A stretch of 64,000 nucleotides of DNA from Agitococcus sp. GTDB taxonomy: Bacteria > Pseudomonadota > Gammaproteobacteria > Pseudomonadales > Moraxellaceae. This document shows, piece by piece, positions 45,243 through 54,742 of the stretch. A program made the translations under genes and the position numbers. A model generated the notes under the pieces. That model did not search any database. It was not told the DNA's origin and saw only the letters and a program-made list of their open reading frames with translations. The stretch lies in NCBI GenBank assembly GCA_030646715.1, contig JAUSLJ010000042.1, forward strand, positions 248,001 through 312,000, read 5' to 3'. Position 1 is the first letter of the stretch. Every line of letters begins with the position of its first letter.

Positions 45243-46328
45243 TTAAAAATCCCGATTGATTAAAATACTACCCCATAATAAGTTTCTATCGCCATTGCCC
45301 GAACGTAATTCCGAGCTTTGATAACGCCAGACCCAACTTAAACGACTATGTGGACTGATTTGTTTGGTTACGCCTAACCATGCTTCACCTAAGACAGGAC
45401 GTACCTCTCTTGAGCTATAGGTTAATTCACTGTCACGGAATTGACCCTGCAAAAAAGCGTTGTAAGCACGAGCGCGTATTTTTGCACCTGCCCACACATA
45501 AAATTCGGATGAACCTGTCGCACTATTATTTAATAGCCCTGTGGTTGGTTGCGAAAAATACTCGGCTCGGTCAGGAGCAAAGCTCCACCACGGGGTATTA
45601 ATACGACCCCAGCGAGCAGAAATAGCACTATTGGCTTCCGTTAAAAAACCGATGCTGCCTTCGTTCGAATATTTGACTTCAAGATGATGTTCACCATCGT
45701 TCACCAGCCACAGCCGTTGATGAGCATAGGTATAACGCAATGTCGGTTCACCACCATTAGAAATTTGATGCTGCCAACCTTTAGGCGGCTCAGATTCGGT
45801 GAGGGCATGAATTTGCTTCTGCAAGTTTTCGGCAATACGTGTTCCTAAAACACCTACCGTTAATGTGCTTTGAATAGCGGTTTGGCCATCATCTTGCAAA
45901 TTGACGCGAGAGTTAGCTAAAAAGACCAAGCTGGCATAAGGGCGGTCATCACGATTAACGTCAGCTCGCGTTAGGTCTTCTGGCGCAAAAGCCGCTAAAC
46001 CCAATTGTAGGCTGTGTAAGGTCAGGCTATTTTCTTCATCATTTATCGCTAACCAACGGTTAATTTGACTCAAGGCAGGATCTAAAGAAATAGGCCAGTT
46101 TTGGGCGCGAGTACCTGCAAAGGTCACAGCAAGGCCACCTGTATAATCACGATCTTGTTTTTTAGGGGTGAATAAATCATTATCCATCTGCAGCGACCAA
46201 CCACTGTTTTTAGGCTCTCCTGTGTTTGTCGATATGTTATTGTTGTTGTCGGCAGAAGCTGAAGTAGCTAAGAGCGTTAATGACAGTATTGCCGCCGCAG
46301 CAGATGAAGTCTGTTGTCGGCTGAACAT
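45243..46328 (-). CDS. LpxR-family lipid A 3'-O-deacylase-like outer membrane protein (copy 1)
   Basis: A 361-residue protein with a signal peptide (about 1-27). The DUF2219/LpxR features are present: LQMDNDLFTPKKQDRDYTGG (about 47-66) with the Asn-Asp pair near the start of the barrel, a Ser in this region, and QHQISNGGEPTLRYTYAHQ (about 195-213) with the His and Glu expected for the active site. LpxR is a calcium-dependent outer-membrane beta-barrel that removes the 3' acyloxyacyl chain from lipid A. The C-terminus ends in Phe, as in outer-membrane barrels. It is a tandem paralogue of the next gene. Confidence 0.88.
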   Translation of the reverse strand: MFSRQQTSSAAAAILSLTLLATSASADNNNNISTNTGEPKNSGWSLQMDNDLFTPKKQDRDYTGGLAVTFAGTRAQNWPISLDPALSQINRWLAINDEENSLTLHSLQLGLAAFAPEDLTRADVNRDDRPYASLVFLANSRVNLQDDGQTAIQSTLTVGVLGTRIAENLQKQIHALTESEPPKGWQHQISNGGEPTLRYTYAHQRLWLVNDGEHHLEVKYSNEGSIGFLTEANSAISARWGRINTPWWSFAPDRAEYFSQPTTGLLNNSATGSSEFYVWAGAKIRARAYNAFLQGQFRDSELTYSSREVRPVLGEAWLGVTKQISPHSRLSWVWRYQSSELRSGNGDRNLLWGSILINRDF

Positions 46329-46477
46329 GATTTCTCTCCAAAAAGTAGCAAGGTTTTATCCTGCTAATGCTTAGTGTTAAGAATAGTTTGTCGGTAGTGT
46401 ACTGGCAAGTACACAAAAGGTGTTAGCCGTGTTGCTAAAAAAAGAACACGGGAAATGGCTGGTGAGATGAGGTTTGC

Positions 46478-47560
46478 TTAAAAATCCCGATTTAATAACA
46501 CGCTGCCCCATACCAAATCTCTATCGCCATTGCCGCCTTTCAACTCCGAGCTTTGATAACGAATAATCCAGCTTAAACGAGTATGAGTTGTCACTTGTTT
46601 GGTCGCCCCTAGCCAAGCCTCCGCTAAGACAGGACGGACTTCCTGCCAGTCATAACGTAATTCACTGTCGCGAAATTGGCCTTGTAAAAAAGCATTGTAG
46701 GCGCGAGCGCGTATTTTGGCGCCTGTCCAAATATAAAACTCTGACGCGCCTCGACGACGGACTTTTAATAAACCTGCGCTCGGTTGCGAAAAGTATTCAG
46801 CACGGTCGGGCGCAAAACTCCACCACGGCGTTTTAATCAAGCCCCAACGTGCAGAAATAGAGGTATTGGCTTCGGTTAAAAAGCCAAGGCTACCTTCATT
46901 GGAGTATTTAACTTCAAATCGAAAGCGGTCATCTGTGCTAATAAATAAGTGTTGAGACGCATAGGTATAACGTAAGGTTGGTTCGCCACCATTGGCAATT
47001 TGGTGTTTCCAGCCTTGAGGCGCGTCAGATTGGGTGAGTTTATGAATTTCTTTTTGCAAGGTTTTGGCAATGTGCGTACCTAATATGCCAACGGTGAGGG
47101 TGCTTTGAATAGCCGTCCGACCACTGTCTTCTAAACTTTGTCGTGAGTTGGCTAAATAAACCAAGCTGGCATAAGGGCGGTCATCGAGAATAATATCGGA
47201 GCGTTTTAGGTCTTGTGGAGCAAAGGCCGCAATACCGACTTGTAAGCTGTGTAAGGTCGGACGACCGTCAACATCGGTCACTGCTAACCAGCGATTAAAT
47301 TTTTTCAGCGTCGAGTCTAAAGAAATGGGCCATTGTTGTACGCGTTTACCTGCAAAGCTTAGGGCAATGCCACCTGTATAGTCACGATCATGGTTTTTGG
47401 GTGTGAGCAGGTCATTATCCATTTGTAATGACCAACCTGTATCATAGGGCTCACCCGCGAGCGAAGGAATAATAGCGTCTTTGGCATGAGTGAAACGGGC
47501 TACCAGTGCAAGTGCGATTAATGTCGCCGCAACAGGTAATGGCCGTTGTCGGCTAAACAT
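46478..47560 (-). CDS. LpxR-family lipid A 3'-O-deacylase-like outer membrane protein (copy 2)
   Basis: A 360-residue protein with the same layout as copy 1: signal peptide starting MFSRQ, LQMDNDLLTPKNHDRDYTGG, KHQIANGGEPTLRYTYASQ and a terminal NRDF. The two are clearly duplicates, agreeing at most positions, with most changes in the loops. The 149-bp gap between them has no terminator. The duplication may provide different substrate preference or dosage. The active-site residues seem kept in both. Confidence 0.88.
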   Translation of the reverse strand: MFSRQRPLPVAATLIALALVARFTHAKDAIIPSLAGEPYDTGWSLQMDNDLLTPKNHDRDYTGGIALSFAGKRVQQWPISLDSTLKKFNRWLAVTDVDGRPTLHSLQVGIAAFAPQDLKRSDIILDDRPYASLVYLANSRQSLEDSGRTAIQSTLTVGILGTHIAKTLQKEIHKLTQSDAPQGWKHQIANGGEPTLRYTYASQHLFISTDDRFRFEVKYSNEGSLGFLTEANTSISARWGLIKTPWWSFAPDRAEYFSQPSAGLLKVRRRGASEFYIWTGAKIRARAYNAFLQGQFRDSELRYDWQEVRPVLAEAWLGATKQVTTHTRLSWIIRYQSSELKGGNGDRDLVWGSVLLNRDF

Positions 47561-47629
47561 AAGGCTTCTCCACAGAACACAATCGTATTTGATGGTGTTG
47601 TAGCGGCCAGCATAGTCTTATCAGTAAGG

Positions 47630-47700
47630 ACTAGCAAACAATGATCATCAAACCTCGAACGATGTTGGGTCATCGTCTATGTTGAACATTGTTTGCTAGT
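47630..47700. repeat. 71-bp element with perfect 14-bp terminal inverted repeats
   Basis: ACTAGCAAACAATG (47630-47643) and CATTGTTTGCTAGT (47687-47700) flank a core with an inner hairpin (ACGATG/CATCGT around 47659-47674). It is flanked by GG on both sides, so no clear target duplication. It could be a small nonautonomous element or the terminator of the neighbouring hydrolase gene. Confidence 0.6.
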
Positions 47701-47722
47701 GGTAGATGTCGGAAAATAAAAA

Positions 47723-48586
47723 TCAAGCAGTTTTTAGATCCGCAATATGATTTAGTGGCAGTACATCTCGTTGCCATAACGTCAATGCAGAGCGATTATC
47801 ATGTTTCCAAGGATGATAAGCAGGTAAAAACCATGCTAAATAAGTAGGTTCCGCGCCTCGAAGTAAGCCCTGATGACGATCAAATAAAAAGCGAATATTG
47901 GCACGAGAAATCATGAGATTAGACGGCATTGATATGCCACGTAGTTTGCAAGTTTGGCTCAATAAGTCATGCTGATTTTGCCAAAAAACACTAAGCATTT
48001 TTTGCGTCATTTTAAATAACGCTTTGCTCCTCATTGTCAATGTGCCGCCCAATTGTTGATAAAGATCATAACATACGGCCTTATGTTCAATTTCTTCGGC
48101 AGCATGCCATAACCAAAAAGCACGAAATTCCGTATGCCAGCCTGATAAACGCTGGCTATGAGCTAAAATTTGGTCACCCAAAACATGAGTTAAGTGCTCC
48201 AACGCAATGGTGTATGCCAAGCGTTCTAAGGGTGTTGACGTTTCCCACAGCTCATCTAATACATACTGGACACGCGTCTGAATGTTTTTAATGTCGTAAC
48301 CTTCGCTTGTTAGCTGATTGTTATATAACAGATGTTGCCGAGAATGAATCGCTTCTTGCGCGACAAAACGCTTCAATTCATCTTCTAAAATCGGATTATT
48401 GACTTGGCCATCAAACTGCCGAATAGCACGAATAAAAAAGTCCTCTCCCAAAGGCAAAGCCAGTGAAACGCCATTCATATAAGCACTATAAAACATATTT
48501 TGGCAGCACCAATCCTGTGTGCTTGCCTTGGTAAAGTCAAAACTCATTTTGCGTGGAATAATTGGCACCGCAATACTTTTTTTCAT
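47723..48586 (-). CDS. Metal-dependent hydrolase (COG3687/PF10118 type)
   Basis: About 287 residues from the ATG at 48586 (MKKSIAVPII), chosen because TGGAG lies 8-9 bp upstream. A helical protein with four metal-ligand clusters: EDELKRFVAQEAIHSRQH, ALEHLTHVLGDQI, WLWHAAEEIEHKAVCYDL, giving the ExxxH-type di-iron pattern. The family is called predicted metal-dependent hydrolase, but its ferritin-like fold suggests a di-iron enzyme. It is divergent from an AraC regulator gene, which may control it. The substrate is unknown. Confidence 0.85.
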   Translation of the reverse strand: MKKSIAVPIIPRKMSFDFTKASTQDWCCQNMFYSAYMNGVSLALPLGEDFFIRAIRQFDGQVNNPILEDELKRFVAQEAIHSRQHLLYNNQLTSEGYDIKNIQTRVQYVLDELWETSTPLERLAYTIALEHLTHVLGDQILAHSQRLSGWHTEFRAFWLWHAAEEIEHKAVCYDLYQQLGGTLTMRSKALFKMTQKMLSVFWQNQHDLLSQTCKLRGISMPSNLMISRANIRFLFDRHQGLLRGAEPTYLAWFLPAYHPWKHDNRSALTLWQRDVLPLNHIADLKTA

Positions 48587-48750
48587 GATGAAATGCTCCA
48601 GAAAATAGGACGGAATTGATGAGCGTATTAACAGTGATATGTTTGGCTCAGCAATCGACCGATTCAGTATGCGATCTTGGCACTGGCAAGGTAATCCTTT
48701 AAGATGCCAGTATGGTATTCGTTTAGGCCAAGTGCAGCCAAAAGGTATAT

Positions 48751-49755
48751 ATGACTTCACTTTATGTTTCCGCAGATTATGTCAGTGCTTTGTTAGAACA
48801 CGCTGAAAAAAAAGGTCTAGCGTTAGATAATGTTTTGGCCGCCGATACCATGCCAACGGTGCTGACAGGCTTAGTGCCGTGGCCTGTCATGGCTGCGGTC
48901 ATACACGCTTGTATTGGGCAACAAGATGAGGCTCTTGCAGGTTTGGAGTTTGGTTTGACATTAGGTATTACCGATCATGGCTTATTAGTATACGCGGCAA
49001 GAAGTGCTCATACGCCACTGGAAGCGTTATTGTTAGATGAGAAGTATTTAGCGACGCGGACAAATGCCATGCGTTTTCGAGTCATGGGAGATAAAAATAA
49101 CATTACGCTCCATTTAGAGTCGGTCTTGACTCCTGAGATGATTGGTTGGCGTTTTTTACATTTAGCGATACTTGGCTCAATGGCGCGTATGTGCAGAGAT
49201 TTGTTTCATCGTCAGTTTTTAACCGCAACCTTTACTCTTCCTTTTGCTGTCGATTCCTTGGTGAGTTACCACGATGAGTTGCTTGCGGGGATTCATTGGC
49301 GCACAGAGCCAAAGGTGTTTTCGATGACGCTAGCCGCGAGTATGTTGTCGGCTATTTTGCCTACAGGCGATGCAACCCTTAAACAGTTATTGATTGGTCA
49401 GTGCGAAGCAGCAATGCCAGCAGCACATACCCTGAACGATACTGTGGCGATGGTGCGTCATTTATTGCGTCATCAGTTGGTTGAGCCGCCGCACGTTAGT
49501 CAGTTGGGGCGACAACTTAACCTCTCCGAACGGACACTGAAACGGCATTTGCAGCAAGCAGGAACATCATATCGTGAGATATTAAGAGACTTAAGAGTAC
49601 AAGCAGCGACACATTATCTACAAACTACGGATTGGTCTATCGACAAGATCGCTTCTCGCTTAGGTTATGACAGCCCATCGACATTCAAAAACTTATTTCG
49701 CCGTTGGACGGGTAAGACGTTGGGTGAGGTTAGAGCAAGCAGTAAGCAGGCTTGA
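48751..49755 (+). CDS. AraC-family transcriptional regulator (arabinose-binding-like N-domain)
   Basis: A 334-residue protein. The N-terminal ~200 residues are the AraC arabinose-binding-like domain common in Pseudomonas OruR/ArgR-like regulators. The C-terminus (about 240-330) has two HTH motifs: LNLSERTLKRHLQQAGTSYREIL and IDKIASRLGYDSPSTFKNLFRRWTGK. It is divergent from the hydrolase gene and likely regulates it; the effector is unknown. Confidence 0.9.
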   Translation: MTSLYVSADYVSALLEHAEKKGLALDNVLAADTMPTVLTGLVPWPVMAAVIHACIGQQDEALAGLEFGLTLGITDHGLLVYAARSAHTPLEALLLDEKYLATRTNAMRFRVMGDKNNITLHLESVLTPEMIGWRFLHLAILGSMARMCRDLFHRQFLTATFTLPFAVDSLVSYHDELLAGIHWRTEPKVFSMTLAASMLSAILPTGDATLKQLLIGQCEAAMPAAHTLNDTVAMVRHLLRHQLVEPPHVSQLGRQLNLSERTLKRHLQQAGTSYREILRDLRVQAATHYLQTTDWSIDKIASRLGYDSPSTFKNLFRRWTGKTLGEVRASSKQA

Positions 49756-49792
49756 TCCATTTTAATGTTGCCATTATTGTACCGAATAAAAA

Positions 49793-51010
49793 TTAGGCAT
49801 TTAATTTCTTCAACCGCCTAAAATGCACGACTGCTAATATTACCGCTAAAAACTGCAAGCTCGAACACACAAAAAAAGTAATGCCCATGCGCCAATCATC
49901 TTTCGGTAAATGACTGACTTTAGCTAATAAAAACGTACCAATTAATGGCGCGATAATAATCATAATGCTGTTAATAGCGTTTAACGAACCTTGCGTCAGC
50001 CCTTGTTCGCGCTCACTCGCAGCCTTAGAAATAATGGTTTGCAGGGCAGGGCCAGCGGCAAAAGACATAAAATTGGCCAAGATAAAAAAGTATAATAAAT
50101 TGCTATTGGTGGTCAGACCATAACAGATATAAATAATGGCTGATGAGGCCATACCCAACATTGCCAGTCGATTCTCGCCAAAGGTTTTGAGTAGTCGCCC
50201 CATCAATACGCCTTGAACAATCGCGGAGGTTAAACCGACAAAAAATAAGGCCATGCCGTTTTGTTGTGGATTCCAGTTAAAGCGAAATTCGGTATATAAC
50301 ACCCAAGTATTTTGCAAAATAAATTGTGCCAACACGGTACAAGCAAACACAAATACCAAGCCACCAACCCCTTTTAATTGCATCAAATGCGACAATGCGC
50401 CAAAGGGATTCGCACGTTTAAAGGTGACGGGTTGACGACGGTCAACAGGCAAAGACTCAGGTAAGACAAAATAGCCATACAGCCAATTCAGCAATGACAA
50501 AGCGGCGGCGACCATAAAGGGCAAACGTAAATCTATTGCGCCCAACATACCACCAAGCATCGGGCCAAAAATAAAACCAACGCCAAACGCCGCACCTACC
50601 GCACCAAAGGCTTTGCCGCGTTCTTCATGGGTGGTGATATCGGCAACATAGGCATTAGCCACCGAAAAGCTTGCGCCTGTTGCCCCACTGACTAAGCGCG
50701 TCAATAACAGCAACACTAAAGAGTGAGTAAAGGCGGTGACGATATAGCTAATGCCTAAGCCAAAAATGGATAACAACAAGACAGGCCGACGGCCATAACG
50801 ATCACTGAGCGCGCCTAATAAGGGCGTACAGAAAAACTGCATAATGCCATAAGTGGTCGCTAATGCCCCGTACCAATAGGCTTGTAAATCGGGAGAAGTG
50901 GTCATCTCGCCAATTAATGACGGCAAGACAGGAATCATCAAACCAATGCCAATCACATCTAAAAAAACAGTGACTAAAATAAAGCGCAAACTGGCTTTGG
51001 ATGCCGACAT
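49793..51010 (-). CDS. Tet-type MFS drug/proton antiporter
   Basis: About 405 residues from the ATG at 51010 (the longer frame overlaps the upstream regulator gene). A 12-helix major facilitator of the TetA group: FLDVIGIGLMIPVLPSLIG in helix 1, motif A GALSDRYGRRPVLLLS, and motif C region VGAAFGVGFIFGPMLGG. It is probably an efflux pump, but calling it tetracycline resistance is not justified by sequence alone. It lies 10 bp past the stop of an AraC regulator on the same strand, which likely controls it. Confidence 0.88.
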   Translation of the reverse strand: MSASKASLRFILVTVFLDVIGIGLMIPVLPSLIGEMTTSPDLQAYWYGALATTYGIMQFFCTPLLGALSDRYGRRPVLLLSIFGLGISYIVTAFTHSLVLLLLTRLVSGATGASFSVANAYVADITTHEERGKAFGAVGAAFGVGFIFGPMLGGMLGAIDLRLPFMVAAALSLLNWLYGYFVLPESLPVDRRQPVTFKRANPFGALSHLMQLKGVGGLVFVFACTVLAQFILQNTWVLYTEFRFNWNPQQNGMALFFVGLTSAIVQGVLMGRLLKTFGENRLAMLGMASSAIIYICYGLTTNSNLLYFFILANFMSFAAGPALQTIISKAASEREQGLTQGSLNAINSIMIIIAPLIGTFLLAKVSHLPKDDWRMGITFFVCSSLQFLAVILAVVHFRRLKKLNA

Positions 51011-51020
51011 AAAAGCAACC

Positions 51021-52061
51021 TTATAAAAATGATGCAGTTTTATTAATGAGTAATGTTTCTTTAAATGCTTTTGGCGTTTGCCCTTTGCAGCGTTTAAAGG
51101 CATGTAAAAAGTTGGATACTTCCGAATAGCCTAACCGTACCGAAATTTGCTCCACAGTGATACCGCGTAAGCTTAATAATTCTTCGGCTAACGCCATGCG
51201 TACTTCATCCACCAATAAACGATACGATACCCCTTCGGCCAATAAATGCCGTCGTAATGTTCGTGAACTCATACATAGCCTCGTTGCAACCATTTCCATA
51301 TCAGGAATATGTTGTGGTTGCGTGAGTAAAATATCGCGTACTTTGGCCGCTACGCCTGAGCGTTGTTGGCGACGGGTAAGCAATGCCTTACATTGACTTT
51401 CGCACATTTGGGCAATGGCTGGATTACTTTGTGGAATCGTTAAATCTAATAACTGGCCTGAAAATTTCACCGAGTTTTCAGCTTGGTTAAATAAGGGTGT
51501 CAAGCCAAAGCGTTGTTGATAAGGTGAGATGTCGGCAGGTGCAGGGTGTGTAAAAGTGACTACTAGCAGAGGGGGGCTTGTATTAAACAAATCTTCCACC
51601 ATCGTCATAATGGCGGACATATCTCTATCCACTAAAAACTGACGGCATAATGCAGGAATTGCCCGTCCATCAAGGATGAGTCGCGCGTCTTCGTTCGCTT
51701 CCTCGAGTGTGACTTGATGAAAAGCAAAAGTTAAATCAACGTAACGTAAGCCTAAATGAATGGCTTCGCGTAAAGTTGGGCTGCTGATTAAAGCGAAGCC
51801 CCAAATACCATAACTACTCAGATGATAACGTCGGCCTGCTTCTAGGCCTAAATCAGCACGATAATGCCCTTGGGCTTGGATAATATTGGCAATCAGCGAG
51901 AGTTCTTGTTGTGCGGAGACTTCGGCATTATTGTCATTGAGTTGATAAATGGTGATGCCTGTCGTCCGTAAACAATCGGCTAAACGGATTCCGACATCTT
52001 GCGCTAATTGGGTCAGCAATTGCACACTGCTAATACTTCGTTGTTGAGGCCATGATGACAT
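51021..52061 (-). CDS. AraC-family transcriptional regulator upstream of the MFS gene
   Basis: A 346-residue regulator. The arabinose-binding-like N-domain (about 15-215) includes YGIWGFALISSPTLREAIHLGLRYVDLTF. The DNA-binding part (about 245-335) has RLCMSSRTLRRHLLAEGVSYRLLV and EQISVRLGYSEVSNFLHAFKRCKGQTP. It is divergent from the flavin monooxygenase gene (52178) and 10 bp before the MFS gene, so it may control both. Such regulators often sense long-chain or cyclic hydrocarbons, but the effector cannot be read here. Confidence 0.9.
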   Translation of the reverse strand: MSSWPQQRSISSVQLLTQLAQDVGIRLADCLRTTGITIYQLNDNNAEVSAQQELSLIANIIQAQGHYRADLGLEAGRRYHLSSYGIWGFALISSPTLREAIHLGLRYVDLTFAFHQVTLEEANEDARLILDGRAIPALCRQFLVDRDMSAIMTMVEDLFNTSPPLLVVTFTHPAPADISPYQQRFGLTPLFNQAENSVKFSGQLLDLTIPQSNPAIAQMCESQCKALLTRRQQRSGVAAKVRDILLTQPQHIPDMEMVATRLCMSSRTLRRHLLAEGVSYRLLVDEVRMALAEELLSLRGITVEQISVRLGYSEVSNFLHAFKRCKGQTPKAFKETLLINKTASFL

Positions 52062-52177
52062 AATTGTATTGTCCGAAACTCACAATTCACTGTCCGAATG
52101 TACCATAAAAAATCATTTGTTGGCGAGCTAGGATATAATCACGCAATTAAGATATAAACTGACGAGACGAAACATCT

Positions 52178-53677
52178 ATGAGCATACAACATACTGACAT
52201 CGCAATTATTGGTTCAGGTTTTGGGGGTATTGGTATTGCCATCCAACTGCAACACGCAGGTATGCACAATGTTGTTTTATTAGAAAAATCCAGCGATGTC
52301 GGCGGCTGCTGGCGTGATAACAGTTACCCTGGTGCAGCCTGTGATGTGCCCTCACATTTATATTCTTTTTCCTTTGAGCCAAAATTTGATTGGTCGCGGA
52401 AGTTTGCACCCCAGCGCGAGATTTACGCCTATATTCGTCATTGTGCCGAAAAATACAACATCTTGCCGAAAGTACAGTTTAATACCGAAGTCACTGCCGC
52501 CCGTTTTGATGAGCAGCAAGGCGTATGGTTTATCACCACCAATACAGGTAAAACCATTTCGGCTCGCGTGTTAATTAGTGCCTGTGGTCAATTAAATCGT
52601 CCTGCTTATCCCCGTTTAAAAGGGATAGAAAGCTTCAAAGGAGAAGTCTTTCATTCGGCATTGTGGAATCATGACTACGATTTAAACAATAAAACGGTGG
52701 CGGTGGTTGGTACAGGGGCAAGCGCGATTCAATTTGTTCCTGAGATTGGCAAAAAAGTTAAAAAGCTGTCGTTGTTTCAACGTTCTGCACCGTATGTGAT
52801 TCCTAAGCCTGACCGCAGCTATGGCTCATGGGAACACGCCTTATATGAAAAACTGCCCGCTTTACAAACCCTAAGTCGTGCGGCGATGTACACCCACCAT
52901 GAAAGTCGCGCCTTAGCGATGACGGTTTTTAAGTCGGCCTTAAAACCGTTTGAATGGCAATTTCAGCGTCATCTCCATAAAGCGATTAAAGATCCTGTGT
53001 TACGCGCCAAACTAACGCCTGATTATCCTTTAGGTTGTAAGCGTATTTTGATTTCTAATGAATATTACCAAACCTTAGCGCGTCCTAATGTTGATGTTGT
53101 CACTGATAATATTGCCGAAGTCACCGCGACAGGCATTCGTACCAAAGACGGCCAAGATTATCCTGTCGATGCCATTATTTACGGTACAGGTTTTCAAGCA
53201 ACAGACTTTTTAGCTCCGATGAAAATTACTGGTCGTGATGGCGTCGATTTAAACCAAGTGTGGCGTGATGGTGCAGAAGCTTATTTAGGCATGACGGTGA
53301 GTGGTTTCCCTAATCTATTCTTGCTGTATGGCCCGAATACTAATCTAGGCCATAACTCCATTGTCTATATGTTGGAAAGCCAATTTAGCTATATTCTGGA
53401 TGCGGTAAAAACCTTGCAACAACGTGATTTACGTTTCGTTGATGTGCGTAGCCAAGTGCAAGGCGTTTATAATCGATGGGTACAAAAGCAAATCAAAAAC
53501 ACGATTTGGGATGCAGGTTGCACCAGCTGGTATAAAACGGCATCAGGTAAAAATACCAATAATTGGCCGGGTTTTACCTTGGTGTATCGTTATAAAACCC
53601 GTCATTTTGATAGCCAAGATTATGAGCTAGCCGTTAAGTCAGCGCGCGTATTGCCGTTGCAGGTGGCTGCGGCTTAG
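52178..53677 (+). CDS. Flavin-containing (Baeyer-Villiger-type) monooxygenase
   Basis: A 499-residue protein. FAD-binding GxGxxG IIGSGFGGIGIAIQL at the N-terminus, NADPH-binding VAVVGTGASAIQFVPEI (about 175-191), and the Baeyer-Villiger fingerprint FKGEVFHSALW (FxGxxxHxxxW, about 152-162). These enzymes insert oxygen next to ketones or oxidise heteroatoms, using NADPH and O2. The C-terminus is intact. It is divergent from an AraC regulator and convergent with a LysR gene; the stops overlap by 4 bp. A role in alkane/ketone or cyclic ketone breakdown is plausible but not proven. Confidence 0.93.
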   Translation: MSIQHTDIAIIGSGFGGIGIAIQLQHAGMHNVVLLEKSSDVGGCWRDNSYPGAACDVPSHLYSFSFEPKFDWSRKFAPQREIYAYIRHCAEKYNILPKVQFNTEVTAARFDEQQGVWFITTNTGKTISARVLISACGQLNRPAYPRLKGIESFKGEVFHSALWNHDYDLNNKTVAVVGTGASAIQFVPEIGKKVKKLSLFQRSAPYVIPKPDRSYGSWEHALYEKLPALQTLSRAAMYTHHESRALAMTVFKSALKPFEWQFQRHLHKAIKDPVLRAKLTPDYPLGCKRILISNEYYQTLARPNVDVVTDNIAEVTATGIRTKDGQDYPVDAIIYGTGFQATDFLAPMKITGRDGVDLNQVWRDGAEAYLGMTVSGFPNLFLLYGPNTNLGHNSIVYMLESQFSYILDAVKTLQQRDLRFVDVRSQVQGVYNRWVQKQIKNTIWDAGCTSWYKTASGKNTNNWPGFTLVYRYKTRHFDSQDYELAVKSARVLPLQVAAA

Positions 53678-54666
53678 ACGGCAATGATGGGTTTAATGGG
53701 TTTTTCGTCATGTAATGGTTGTGCCGAGTAAGGAGTAATGACTTGGCATGGCAAGTCTTGCTCCCACGGTGGATTGCTGCCGAGTTCATGGCACAAATGG
53801 TCGATGATTAGTCGTACTTTTTTTGAAATATAACGCGTGGGCGGATAAACAGCATAAATCGGTATAGGTGCTAGTTCAATTTGTGGCATAGCATTGATGA
53901 GTTGACCATTGCGTAAGGCTTCGGCAACAATAAATAATGGCATCACCGCTAAACCTAAACCCGCAATGGCTGCATCACGTCCCATTTCACCATTATTCGA
54001 GGTAAAACGATTTTGAATATTATGGCTACGATTTTGGTCGTTTTGCGGTAAAAATCCCCATAGTTGGCTGTTAGCAATATTGCTATAACCAATAAATTCA
54101 TGGACGAATAAATCATCAAACAGCGCCGTCGTATCTTTGCGCTCGGCATAACTGGGGCTACAGACCACCACACGCCGACACAAACCTAATGGTCGTGCTT
54201 TAAGTGATAAACCGGGGTCGTTGCTAATACGAATCGCTAAATCGTAACGCTCTTGAATAATATCTTCGACTCTATCGTCTAAACGAATGTCAACGTCTAA
54301 ACGGGGATGTTTGGCAATAAAGGGGAACAACAACTTACCTAAATACATCGTGCCAAAAGTGACGGGTGCGGCGATGCGTAATGAGCCACACAGATTTTCG
54401 TCACGCTCGGTAATTTCTTCGGCGGCGGCTTCTAACTCTTGCAAAATAGCCGACGCGCGCGCATGAAAAGCTTGGCCGTGAGCGGTGGCAGTAACGCCAC
54501 GTGTGGAGCGATGGAGTAGGGCAACACCTAACATTTCTTCTAGGCGTTTTAGGCGTTTACTGACGATGGATTTAGATAAGCCAATACGTTCGGCGGCTTG
54601 AGTTAGGCTGCCACAGTCAACAATGGCTAAAAAAGTGGCGATGTCGTGGATGTTAAAGGCGTTCAC
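53674..54666 (-). CDS. LysR-family transcriptional regulator
   Basis: A 330-residue LTTR. The winged helix (about 1-60) is FLAIVDCGSLTQAAERIGLSKSIVSKRLKRLEEMLGVALLHRSTRG; the effector domain (about 90-300) begins GSLRIAAPVTFG, typical of the AaeR/DsdC-like group often linked to aromatic or redox genes. It is convergent with the flavin monooxygenase gene. The regulated genes are unknown, since no divergent partner exists here. Confidence 0.9.
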   Translation of the reverse strand: MNAFNIHDIATFLAIVDCGSLTQAAERIGLSKSIVSKRLKRLEEMLGVALLHRSTRGVTATAHGQAFHARASAILQELEAAAEEITERDENLCGSLRIAAPVTFGTMYLGKLLFPFIAKHPRLDVDIRLDDRVEDIIQERYDLAIRISNDPGLSLKARPLGLCRRVVVCSPSYAERKDTTALFDDLFVHEFIGYSNIANSQLWGFLPQNDQNRSHNIQNRFTSNNGEMGRDAAIAGLGLAVMPLFIVAEALRNGQLINAMPQIELAPIPIYAVYPPTRYISKKVRLIIDHLCHELGSNPPWEQDLPCQVITPYSAQPLHDEKPIKPIIAV

Positions 54667-54706
54667 GGCGTAATCCTAAGATTAAGAGTTATTTTGCCGC
54701 CATAAT

Positions 54707-54734
54707 AAAACACCCCGCAAAAGCGGGGTGTTTT
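54707..54734. terminator. Bidirectional Rho-independent terminator after rpoD
   Basis: Perfect 12-bp stem AAAACACCCCGC/GCGGGGTGTTTT with loop AAAA, 8 bp past the rpoD stop. Confidence 0.92.
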
Positions 54735-54742
54735 ATTTGTAT

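Noticed and set aside
49793-51010. A tetracycline resistance determinant
   Set aside because: The MFS protein is of the Tet-like group, but sequence alone does not show tetracycline transport, and its AraC neighbour is not a TetR repressor.
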